Below, one piece after another: positions 21,764-32,742 of a stretch of DNA of 64,000 nucleotides (its first letter is position 1; every line of letters starts with the position of its first letter). A program made the position numbers and the translations under genes. The notes under the pieces were generated by a model. It worked only from the letters and a program-made list of their open reading frames with translations. It ran no database searches and had not been told where the DNA came from. The stretch lies in the NCBI GenBank assembly GCA_023935145.1, contig CM043702.1:108906088-108970087 (forward strand). The letters are read 5' to 3'. The stretch comes from Bretschneidera sinensis (taxonomy: Eukaryota > Streptophyta > Magnoliopsida > Brassicales > Akaniaceae).

Positions 21764-23377
21764 ATCATATTTGTTTATTCTCATATATTTTATCAATTTA
21801 ATATCATTATTTACCCCATCATAAAGTTCACATCATACCAACAATCAATCATATAATTATTTATTATATCATCTTTTCAATTTATTTATTATCAAAGTTG
21901 TCTCATTATGAGACTCATCCATCTATCAATCATTTCATAATCATGATTGATTCTTTAGCATCTCAGCCAACAATAATAAATATTTAAAAGAATAAATGCA
22001 TGAATTTAAATTGTCTTTCTTTCTTTCTCATCAAATCATTTCATACTATCATATGTGAACGTCTTCTCATATATCGACATGTTTCAGCCAGACCAGCTGT
22101 CTTCCTAGTCTTCTCAGCCGTACCAACTACCTTCTTGCTTTTCCCTTTTATGCATATGAGCAATAACATGCATGCAAGCATACATCAAAACATTCAATTC
22201 AACTATCTCTTTCTCAAAAATATTATTTTTTTTTATCATATATATTAAATTGTCTCCTCATATATTATATCAATTTTGTCAATCATATTTTTCAAGAATT
22301 TCATATATCTTTTCAATGTATTTTTCATTAATCTGTCCTTTTAAAATATAACCTCTTATATAATTAATTTTCAATATATCATTTAATCCTTAATCATTCA
22401 TTCAATCAATTATCATACATAAAAGAAAATACATCACCTAGTCATTATAATTCAACAATTTATTCAAATATTATCAATTCATATTTTTATTGGTCTCGGT
22501 TATTAAAAGTAAATCTAACTTACCGCGTAGCACTTAAAGCTACCCGTGGATCATATCTTTGCATTTCCTACTCCTTTCAGTAATTTCTTGGAATTGCTGA
22601 TCATCAATACCTAACCATAAACTTTTATAAATCTTACTATTTTATAACTTAATTCAAACAATATAATTATTTGGTTATGAGTATTATTGAAAATTTACCT
22701 CAAACGTGATGAAATTTTGCTATTGTAATTAGATGATTGTAATTATCTCTAATATTGGAGAAATTTTATCTATAACTTTTTGCTAAGAATTTTATTTGAA
22801 GAAATAAAGAAAACCAAACAGAGAATGGTAAAAATGAAGTATCTGAACTTCAGAGACAATACAAAGCTTTGATTGATTTTTTTTATATTGAGTATTTACG
22901 ATTCTACCATCGATCTTTCAGCAATTAAAATTTACAATTTTTGTCACTGATTATTTATGATTCTACCCCCGATCTTTCAACATTTAAATTTTAAGATTCT
23001 ACCACTACATATTAATTTCTATTTTGCCACTGTTTAATTACTATTTTGCATTTCTCCTTTAAAAATCAAGTTTCCATCTTTTCTTCCAAAAAAACAATTC
23101 TAAAAATTATATTTTCATCCACAAAATCTTTTAATTAATTTCTTCAACCTTATTTTACATTTTTCTTCAAAATTCTTTCATTTGAAACTTCCAAACAAAT
23201 TAAATTTTATACTTTTCTTCTTCAAAAATTTCTAATTTTTTCCAACAAAATTTTCAACATCATCTTACAAATATTATTTCAAATCAATACCAAATCTTTC
23301 ATCTATGGATTATTTAATTCAATATAATATATATAAAATTACTTCTTTACCTTTATTTTATGAACACAGATATTACA
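21203..23377 (-). repeat. 3' LTR of element D
   Basis: Plus strand begins TATAACAATCC (TGTAACAACCC in element C) and ends CAGATATTACA. It shares the end motifs and several internal blocks with 803-2995, including 'AAAGCTACCCGTGGATCA'. It contains an (AT)n tract at about 21733-21762. Confidence 0.8.
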
Positions 23378-23391
23378 ATTCTACCCACCTT
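23378..23391 (-). other. Polypurine tract of element D
   Basis: The minus strand reads AAGGTGGGTAGAAT directly before the 3' LTR start TGTAATATC. Confidence 0.7.
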
Positions 23392-23421
23392 ATAAAAAGT
23401 TCATCATCGAAATTACTTTAC

Positions 23422-26400
23422 CTAACTCATGATAAAGCTGGGGTAATATTTCATCATTCTTTCCTCACACACCCAAGTAATTTCTTCAACATATTTATTT
23501 TGCCATAACACTTGAACTAAAAGAATAATTTTATGACGCAAGATTTGTTCTTTTCTGTCTAGGATTTTGAGTGGTACTTGTATAAATGTCAAATCTTCCT
23601 AAAGTTCTACATCCTGACTCGAAATACTATGGGATTCATCATGCAAACACTTTCTCAAAATTGAAACATGAAACACACTGTGCAATCACTTTAACTAAAA
23701 AGGCAAATTCAATCTATATGCTACTGGTTCAACTCTTTCAATCATTTCATAGGGCCCCACAAATCTCGGACTCAACTTACTTTTGTTTTTAAATCTTAAT
23801 ACACTCTTCCACGAAGATATCTTCAAATACACCCAATCACCAACCTGAAATTCAAGAGGTCATCTTCTATTATCGGCATATCTTTTCTGCCTATTCTGTG
23901 CTGCTCTAAGGTTCTCTCTAAACAGTTTAATCATCTCAGTAGTTAAATCTATCATTTTTGGACCAAATATCTTTCTCTCTCCAACCTCTTCCCAACATAC
24001 TGGAGTTATGCACCTTCTACCATATAAAGCCTCAAATGGTTTCATCCCAATACTAGCTTGATATTGATTATTGTATCCAAATTCGATCAAAGGTAAATAA
24101 GCATCCCAGCTCACTGAAAAACTCAATACACTTGTCCTCAACATATCCTCTAGTATTCTAATGATCCTCTCTGTCTGCCTATCAGTTTGATGATGAAAAG
24201 ATATACTAAACTGTAACTGTGTACCCATAGCTTTCTGAAAACTCCTCCAAAATCTAGAAGTAAATCTAGAATCTCTATCTGATACAATGCTCAAAGGTAC
24301 CCCATGTAATCTCACAATCTTTACTACATACTACTCAGCCAACTTTTCTGGACTCCAGGTAGTTTTAATAGGAAGGAAATGCAAGACTTAGAAAGTTTCT
24401 CCACTATAACCCATACAAACATCATGACCTATTTGGGTACGGGGAAAACCATAAACAAAATCCAAACTAACATTCTCCCATAGCCATTTAGGTACTGGAA
24501 GATGCTGTAATAAACTTGCTGGATGTCTATTCTCAGACTTCACTTATTGACAAATCAAACTTCTTGAAATATACTCAGCTACATCCCTTTTCATCCCTGA
24601 TCACCAATAATTCTGTCTCAATCCTCTATACATCTTATTATTACTCGGGTGCATAGAATACACAAAATCATGAGCCTCTCTTAGTATCTCCTTTCTCATC
24701 TCAACATCATTGGGAACACAAACTCTATGTCCCAATACCACCATACTATCTTCTCTAATTCTGAACTCAGTCAGCTTCCCACTCAATACTTTCTGTATGA
24801 TCTTCTCTATCCCTTCATCTCTACTTTGCATCGTTAACAAACGATCAATAATAGAATATTGTACCACCATATTTGCTATCAATACTCCTTTATCTCCGAT
24901 ACTCAATTGCATTCTCATTTATCTCAACTCTACCATTAAGCTAATATCATGACTTTCAATAATAGCTAATCTCCCTGTAGACTTTCTACTCAATACATCA
25001 ACTACTACAGTAACCTTCCCTGGATGATAGTGAATTGTACAGTCATAGTCACTAATCAACTCCATCCACCTCCTATGCCTCAAATTCAACTCTCTCTGGG
25101 TAAGTAAACGCGTCAAACTTTTATGATCGGTAAAAATTTCACAAGTGGCTTCATAGAGATGATGTCTCCAAATCTTCAAAGCAAAAACTATGTCAGCCAA
25201 TTCTAAATCATGGGTCGGGTAATTTCTTTCATGGTTCTTCAATTACCTAGAAGTATAAGCTATAACTTTCCCATGTTGCATCAACACACATCCCAACCCC
25301 TGATGCGACACATCACTATGTACCACAAATCCTTCATCACCAGAAGGAAGCACTAATACCGAAGCAATAGTCAACTTCTCTTTCAACAACCGAAAACTCT
25401 TCTCACATTCTTCTGACCACTTAAACTTCACTTTCTTCTTGGTCAATCTGGTTAATGGTACAACAATAATAGAAAAATTATGGATAAACCTTTTGTAATA
25501 ACTAGCCAACCTAAAAAAGCTTTTAATTTCAGTCACACTAGTTGATCTTTCCTAATTCAACATTGCTTCCACTTTCTGTGGGTCAACTGCTATACCATCT
25601 CCTGATACAACATGACCCAAGAAAGATATTTCATTTAGCCAAAACTCACACTTAGAGAACTTTGCATATAATTTCTCTCTCTTCAGATTCTCTAACACTA
25701 TCTCTAAATGTCTCACATTCTCTTCTTTATTCTTTGAATACACTAGGATATTATCAATAAATACAATCACAAATCTATCTAAGAATGATTTAAACACTCG
25801 ATTCATTAGATCCACAAATGTTGCAGGAGCATTAGTCAACCCAAATGGCATCACAAAGAACTCATGATAGCCATAATGTGTCATAAAAGCAGTCTTAAGC
25901 ACGTCCCCCCTTTAAATTCAACTGATGATAAGCATTACTCAGGTCTATCTTAGAAAACACCCTAATCCCCTACAACTACTCAAATAAATCATCTATAATG
26001 GGCAAACGATATTTATTCTTGATGGTGATCTTATTCAATTATCTATAATCAATGCACAACCTCATCGTTCCATCATTCTTCTTTACAAACAACATATGGG
26101 TTTCCCAAGACGATATACTAGGCGGAATAAATTATTTATCTAACAACTCCTGAAGCTGAACTTTCGGTTCTCTCAATTCAGCTGGTTCCATTTTATAAGG
26201 TGCTATAGATATGGGTATTGATCCCGGAATCACCTCAATAGAAAACTCAATCTCTCTATTGGGAGGCAAACCAAAAAACTTTTCAGAGAACACATAAGAA
26301 AAATCTTTCACTACTAAGATTTCTTCTAACTTCCTAATTTCCTTTCTAGAATCCACCACATACGCCAAATCAGGGCAGAAATAAGATAGTTGGCAAGTAT

Positions 26401-26808
26401 CTTACTTTCTCCCTGAAAATTAAAGTCCTCATGTCCTAGTATCCTGAATACCATATTCTTCCTAAATCAATCTACCCAAGCATGATATGTAGATAACAAA
26501 TTTATCCCCAAAATTAAATCAAAATCTGTCATATCTAAAGGCAACAAATCAACTTTAAATTCTCTATTAGCAATATTAATCACACAACCCTAATAAATAG
26601 TGCTGATAATAACCTTATCCCTAGTAGAAACCTCAACAATAATAGTATGTATCAAAGGACTAACACAAACATCAATAGATTTCATATAAACATTAGATGC
26701 AAAAGAATGGATAGCACCAGGATCAATAAATAATCTAGCATGTCTATTAAGAATAGATACCATACCCATAACAATATCAGAAGTGGCTTGTGCATCCTGT
26801 TGGGTCAA
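23422..26808 (-). pseudogene. pol of Tekay element D: protease, RT, RNase H, integrase, chromodomain
   Basis: Fragments in several frames. Protease 26808-26590: ARLFIDPGAIHSFASNV (catalytic DPGA, usually D[ST]GA). RT 26368-25552: VPGSIPISIAPYKMEPAELRE, then [22 protein letters not shown] and [11 protein letters not shown], where the catalytic YIDD/FIDD is FIDN. RNase H 25536-24919: [50 protein letters not shown]. Integrase 24918-23860: HPSNNKMYRGLRQNYW, SIVSDRDSRFTSRFW, HHQTDRQTERIIRILEDMLR. Chromodomain tail 23580-23422: LKILDRKEQILRHK, VEEITWVCEERMMKYYPS. Stops and frameshifts separate the blocks and the altered RT and protease motifs would abolish activity. Confidence 0.9.
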
Positions 26809-26949
26809 GGTAGAGACTCAGTTGTCTCTGGGCTGTAATTGACTACCGCTCCCCTCTTAACTACTAGTCATCTGCCTCTGCCCCGCATACTCCCTAATCC
26901 ACTATCTCTCTCCACTTGTTTTCTCCCAACACCTCCAGCACTTATCTCA

Positions 26950-28226
26950 ACAGATTTCCTCACTAGACAATCTACACTTATATGTCATCCTTCACCATAT
27001 ATAAAGCACATCAGAGTAGGACAATTCCGAGATAGATGTCCTATCTGATTACATCTGTAGAAAATTCTCGTCTCTCGATCATCAATCAGATTATCACTTC
27101 CTTTTGGTGGCATACTTACTCCCCTACCCTAACCTCTAGTCCCCATAGCCTGTTTATCAAGGGGTCCCACCAATATTACTATGAGCTATAGAAGCAATAG
27201 ATCTCGTTTGCCACTCACTATATATCACAGTTCCCTGTGACAAGGAACGCCCGCTTTAGGGTGGTCTCCCACCATGCACACTCATACTACTACCACCTCT
27301 AGGTCCCTCAAATCTAGACCTCTTCAGCTAATCCCTCATACCTCAAAACTCCATCACATCTTTCTCAATCTATAATGCTTTATCCACCATTATAGCATAA
27401 TTCATAATACCCATATAAGAGAGTTTAGTTCGAATCTCATAGTGAAATCCATTTAAAAATATCTTACATTTCCTCTCCTCTGTATTTACTAACTCAGGTA
27501 TAAACCTCGACAAGGCTATAAATCTACTATCAGACTCAACCACAGATAAAATATTATGCCTTAAATGAATAAAATCTCTCTCCTGTTTTGCTCGAAACGT
27601 ATCTGAAAAATATTTCACAAAGAACACATCCTTAAACTTACACCGAGTTAAAGGTTGATCTATATGAGTACTCAATCTAGGCCGAATATCCTCCACCATT
27701 GAAAAGCCTCACCTTCTAACTTAAATGAAGCAAAGACAACCTTTTGCCTATCTGTCGTTGGTAAGATTTCAAAATATTTCTCAACATGTTTAATCAACTG
27801 TTTAGTCTCAATAGGATTTACCGATCCTCTAAAAGACTGGGGTTTGAATTTAATAAATCTCACAAAACAATCTCCCCGCATCTCATGTGCAAACACATTA
27901 TCTCCCTTATAAACCTCTTGTTTCATCACACCAGGTTTTGTTCTAGCCCTTTCTTCTAGTCTCCTATGTAAATTATTAGCCCTATTTTCTGCTGCATTCA
28001 TTCTCTCTATAGCACGATCAATAACTTCTTTCAACTCATCTATCCTAATATCACATTCTCTCACACCTCTACTAGTACTAGTTGAACTAGTAACCAATTC
28101 CCTTACATGAACCACAGACTTGACCTCCGTCTCAGCTTCAACAATTCTAAATATTGGGGGTCTACTACATCTTCTCTGGTTCAGTACTCTACCTCTAGCT
28201 CTAGTACGTCCACGTATCATCCTCAT
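26950..28226 (-). pseudogene. gag of Tekay element D
   Basis: Starts MRMIRGRTRARGRVLNQRR at 28226, a basic Arg-rich N-terminus. A coiled-coil stretch follows (ERMNAAENRANNLHRRLEE), then the gag core (FVRFIKFKPQSFRGSVNP, VEKYFEILPTTDRQKVVFAS, then in another frame FFVKYFSDTFRAKQERDFIH). A CCHC knuckle remnant, CNQIGHLSRNCP, lies at about 26985-27055. A frame change near 27690 and several stops disable it. Element C begins with the same gag. Confidence 0.88.
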
Positions 28227-28307
28227 ACTCTGTATTAAAATATAGTTTATTTAAATCTTCTACTTCTTTAAATTTTTACGCAATCTACAGAATCATAAAA
28301 ACCCAAT

Positions 28308-28319
28308 GCTCTGATACCA
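28308..28319 (-). other. Primer binding site of element D (initiator tRNA-Met type)
   Basis: The minus strand reads TGGTATCAGAGC, four bases from the LTR, exactly as in element C at 787-798. Confidence 0.85.
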
Positions 28320-28323
28320 AAAT

Positions 28324-28516
28324 TATAACGACCCATCCCAGGTTGGCTACCCCCAAGATGGTGTCGTCACGTTTTGAAATCTTGGCACGACACATGTATG
28401 CAACAATATAAAAATATACATCGACTGAAAATATATACACATCAAGCCTCGAGCCTCAACAGAGGAGTTACATTATCAATATCCTATCTGAAATAATATA
28501 TACAACATATTAAAGA
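28324..28516 (-). repeat. Truncated 5' LTR of element D
   Basis: Matches the first 190 or so bases of the 3' LTR (from 21203), including the GTGTCGTCACGTTTTGAAAT block. Homology stops after 'ACATATTAAAGA' at 28516, where copia gag sequence begins. Confidence 0.85.
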
Positions 28517-28726
28517 ATCGCCCTTATCAACATATCTTCACAATCTTTATCCATCATCTCTAATGAGTTGGAATCTTCAATCGTCATGTAAAGTCCTTGT
28601 CGCCTCAACACACATTTGACGGAGTTTTTCCAAAAAGAGAAATAATTTTTCTCACCATATAGCTCAATAATATTAATTTTGCGTATCTTTAGTATTTTTG
28701 TTATCGCAACCATTACTCTGATCACT
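28510..28726 (-). pseudogene. 5' end of a copia element: gag start and primer site
   Basis: On the minus strand, INIIELYGEKNYFSFWKNSV and CVLRRQGLYMTIEDS match the copia gag start (F.G.NF..W...M...L...GL...). Just upstream CCCAACAAGTGATCAGAGT looks like an LTR end (CCCAACA) plus a worn Met-tRNA primer site. The gag is cut after about 60 codons at the junction with the element D LTR, which suggests a deletion or recombination joining two elements. Confidence 0.7.
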
Positions 28727-29100
28727 TGTTGGGATTTTGCCTTTATATCCACCTACTCAAACTTTATGCAAAAAATACAACCATACGAGAAATAAAATAG
28801 ACAAAATAATAGAGAGTAAGAATACTCAATTTAGCATGGTTTGACAACCCCTTGCCTACATCCACCAACAAACTCACTATTTTATTATCCTTTAATTACT
28901 ACAACTTTAGGGAAAGCAAAGTTGCTAAACTTTCACTACTTGACAACCCAAAGGCCGTATATACCAAAAACTTCCAACCTAACTCTAGTTATAAGTGTTT
29001 TCTCTACTTAACAACCAAATACCCCATTACACCCAAAGTTTTCAACCTAACTCTAATAGTAAATCCCCTTTGATTTACATCGTATATTGGAATTATGATT
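28727..29100 (-). repeat. Probable copia LTR remnant next to the truncated gag
   Basis: Starts TGTTGGGATTTTGCC at the primer-site border. It contains 'AGCATGGTTTGACAACCCCTTGCCTACATCCACC', split here as AGCATGGTTTGACAA and CTTGCCTACATCCACC, phrases common in plant copia LTRs. The right end is undefined, so the end coordinate is approximate. Confidence 0.45.
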
Positions 29101-30550
29101 TATAAATATGTCTCAAACCTTTTTTAGAACCCTCTTTATAATGAAAAAGTTTTCCTGATATTACTAGAAAAAAAAAACAAGAAATTATGTACAATTAATA
29201 TTATTATTACTTTCTCTAAAAAATACTATTATTACTTCTACTAGGACAATAATAAAATTAAAATTAAAATTTTCTAAATTAATTAGAATTTTTCTTAGAG
29301 GATTAAATTTCATTCCTTTCCCCTCTTTCGAAAAGCAAAAAATTTCTCTAAATGGAGTGAGATTGTCGAGGCAAAAATTTTACCATCCTTAATTGTGTGA
29401 GCACAATTTACATGCGAGCAAGCAAGCTTTAGTTTAGGGTATGTTTGTAAGCTCTTTCCAAAAACAATTTTTAGTTTTTAAAAAACTAAAAACAGTTTTC
29501 AAAAATCTAAAACAATGTTTGGAAGCCCATTTTCAGACATAATTTTCTAAAACTCTTTTCAAAAAGCATTTTTTGAAAACCTCAATTTGGTGTTTTCATA
29601 TCTAACTTTCTAAAATCACCCTTAAAATCACTTTTCTCTTCTCTATTTCACTCTTCCTCTTCTCCACACACACATCCCGTCTCCTTCTTCACTGTTGCTC
29701 TCTCTCACAATCGTCATCCTTTGTCCTCCCCTCTTTGTCATCCTTCAAACTCTGTTAAAAATTTATTATATAGTTTCTATTTCTAAGAAATTAAATTTGT
29801 ATAAAAAAGAAAATTGTTTTCACTGTTGTTTTATCAAACATTAGATGGTTTTATAATCCATTGCTATTTTAGTATAAACCATTTCAAAAAATCATTTTAT
29901 AAATCATAATCCATTTTTACTATTAGGTCAAACGGGTTTTTTGGTTGGATTGAACATGTATCATATTTTTCTTTTATAAGGAATTTGTGAGGTTTATGGC
30001 TTGAACTCTAAACATAAGCTTCACTAACTATCAAGGTAAAGAAAATTATCACTAGATTAAGCACCCATGGTCTAATTATAAGTTTTATTGGCATAACTTT
30101 AGGTGTGCCTATTAACAGGCAAACATATCATAATTTATCGTAAAAATTGTTCGGTTGGTTTAAGATTTGGTCGAGCAATGAATTGCTCAATTTATTGATA
30201 AGAGTTGTCTTCTAACATAGTCATGTTAATTGTTATTAAAAAATTTGCCAAATCCAAGAACACGTTAACTACATGAGGTCAAGCTTGGTTTAGGTTAAGG
30301 AATACTTAATAAACTAATATAAAATGAAAGGGAGAAAAAGTAGTAAGATGTAACCAAAGTAAGGGATAATGTAAATTAATAGAGAAAATCAACAAAATTT
30401 CAACAATTAGTAAGGCCTTGTTGAACAGGGTGGCTCCATGCCCATGGTCATGGGTTTCTTTGGCTTTTCTGTTGTTGGAAGTATAGTTTCGTGGTCACAA
30501 AGTAACAAAAGAGTCATAGATATTAGATAGGGCTTAACAATGATACTAAC
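29101..30550. other. AT-rich intergenic sequence left of element B
   Basis: No gene recognised. 29455-29620 is rich in AAAACTAAAAACAGTTTTC-type inverted motifs and may be a worn MITE, but I could not define its ends. Confidence 0.5.
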
Positions 30551-31045
30551 TGATGTAGCCCACAACATCTCCACCAACAGACCATTGACACGTGGAGCCA
30601 CCTATCACCAATAGGCCAATAACACGCGAATCCTCTCCCCGTCCTGTAGCTAGAGGACACGTGGAGTGGGCAGGTCACACAACCGTCATGGCAAAGCGTG
30701 ATTAACGAGACTGAGCCTCGTCTGAACATGCGATCGAGATCTCTCAGCAAAAACGCAAGATCTTAGGGATCGCGCCATCCTGTCCACATGGTCAACCTGC
30801 CCCCGAGTTACTATAAAAAGCCCAAGGTACGTGAATCCAAACCATATGAAAAAACCTTTAAGCTCTTACTAAGAACGCCAATACCATAACTCTCTACTTT
30901 TCTCAAAAACCTTGTATTGACAAGGACATTGGAGCGTCCTCGGAGGTGTCACCCCCTCTCCCCTCCGGCGGCTCTCTAGCTCACCCTGTCCTACTTGTGC
31001 AGGCTCCCTTTAAGCACCGACTTCAACAAATTTTCGACATCAACA
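30551..31045 (+). repeat. 5' LTR of element B
   Basis: TGATGTAGCC to CGACATCAACA. A TATA box TATAAAAAG lies at 30812, and GGAGCGTCCTCGGAGG at 30931 is shared in form with the element A LTR. The primer site AATTGGCGCTGTCCATGGGA follows at 31046. Confidence 0.93.
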
Positions 31046-31123
31046 AATTGGCGCTGTCCATGGGAAATCCACATCTCTCGCTAACAGTAAAAGCGAAGAA
31101 GTCTAAAAAACTCATCTGTTGCC

Positions 31124-32600
31124 ATGTCGCCCAGAAACACCACGAAAAAAGGTAGCAAGGGAGCCCCTACGATGTGCTCTGCCCCCATTCGAAGCCACAC
31201 CCATAGCCAACAATCCAGGTCGAGATTCCCCACGATATCTGAACGCATGACCCTTGAGTTGGATCAATGACCCCCCCTCGGAGAGCAGTGCCTTCGCCAC
31301 TCGGGGACGAATTCCCTTGACCCTGAAAGAGCAACCACGAAATGTTTGTACCAAGAACTTTCGCAATTGATAGCCAACCTGGTCGGCGAAGTCCGGAAGG
31401 GAGGCTGATAACCCTCACCTCTTTCCTCTCACCAAAATCCTGGGCAAACTGAATCCTCCGGCAATGAGCTCCCGGTTGAAGCCATTCTACCACCGAACCT
31501 TCGTTACCTTGCATCGGCCGGTCTAAAGAAAGTTCCTCCTCCAAAAGCAAGCCCAACCTGGACAGGTGAATTGAAAAGATGGAAGAAAAAATCGACAGAG
31601 CTCTCAAGCACCGAAGCCACAGTATCTTGGACGAACTTAATATCCAAGACCCCCGGTTCACACAAGATGTCCTCAAGACCTCATTTCCACCCAACTTTAG
31701 AATGCCACAAATCAAAGCATATGACGGTTCGACAGACCCACTGGACCACTTATAACATTACAAAACGACCATGACACTGCATTGACATTCCGACCCAATC
31801 ATGTGTCGCACCTTCCCCTTAACACTCGAGAAAGCCGTCGGCACGTGATATTAACGCTTAAAGCCAAGAAGTAGTAGCAACTTCAGGGAGCTTAGTTACG
31901 TCTTTGCCTCTTATTTTCTCAATAGCAAAAGGTCGAAGAAAACCTCTGAGAGCCTATTCAACATCGTCCAACATCGACGAAAGAGGCTTCGGGCCTACAT
32001 ATCCAGATTCAACACAGCTGCTTGGGAAATCCCAGACCTTGACCCCAACGTCCAAATGTTGGCATTCAAAAACGGACTAAAGTTCGGGGTCTTTAACTCT
32101 AAACTCACAAAGTGTCTGCCTAAAGATATGAACAAGGTCCTAGCCCGAGCCGAGAAGTACATGCTGGCAGAAGACGACCAAGCTTTCCGAAAAGAAAGAG
32201 AATGAGAGACAGAGAAAAAAAGGAAAGACGTTGGCCCCCACAGAGGAACGACCAAGAGGCCTTACCAAGAATGCAGATACAAGCCCCAAACCCGGTTTGA
32301 TAGTTTCACCCCTCTTAACGCATCCAAAACCAACGTCATAATGCAACTTCAGAACAGGTTAGTCCTCCAATGGCCCCCTAAACCAGAGCACCTCTGCGGA
32401 GACTAGAGAAAATGGTGCCGATTCCACAAGAACGACAGGCACAACACCGAAGAATACCATAGTTTGAAGCTGCAAATTGAAGCCCTCAACAGCTGGGGGC
32501 ACCTAAAGGAATTTACCGGGTCCTGGGCAAGGGTAGTTCTCGACCAGCCTAGGGGAGACTCCAGACACCCCTTGCTCCTGCAGCAGGAATGTTAGGATCC
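31124..32600 (+). pseudogene. gag of element B, many stops
   Basis: Translation matches element A gag block by block: 'NFRMPQIKAYDGSTDPLDHL', FPLTLEKAVGT, SKKTSESLFNIVQ, RAYISRFNTAAWEIPDLDPN, MNKVLARAEKYMLAEDDQAF. Several in-frame TAA, TAG and TGA codons occur, for example where A has Trp or Gln codons. It includes a worn knuckle region near 32415-32470 (KWCRFHKNDRHNTEEYH). The product is non-functional. Confidence 0.9.
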
Positions 32601-32742
32601 TCAGAAAAGCCCCAGGCCCAAGCAGAGAGGACTCAATCAAAGGAACCAAGAGGTAGCAGCAACCAGAATTATCAAAACGATCTGCGGAGGCCCCGCCGCT
32701 AGAGGTAGTTCGGGACAGAGCAACAAAACATACGCCAGAACT

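Larger units (their letters stand above)
21203..28516 (-). mobile_element. Degraded Ty3/gypsy Tekay-type (chromovirus) element D
   Basis: On the minus strand from right to left: truncated 5' LTR (28324-28516), Met-type primer site, gag, protease, RT, RNase H, integrase, chromodomain, polypurine tract, full 3' LTR (21203-23377). Frames are broken many times. The chromodomain at the integrase C-terminus and LTRs above 2 kb indicate the Tekay/Del lineage. The 5' LTR stops at 28516, where a copia fragment begins, so the outer end and its target duplication are lost. Confidence 0.88.

Noticed and set aside
29455..29960. Possible MITE with AAAACTAAAAACAGTTTTC-like inverted motifs
   Set aside because: Neither the ends nor a target duplication could be defined, and A/T-rich sequence gives such motifs by chance.
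30407..30601. Minus-strand open frame ending EKPKKPMTMGMEPPCSTRPY, just left of element B
   Set aside because: It crosses into the element B LTR, matches no family I know and has no supporting context. It could be an exon fragment but cannot be supported.
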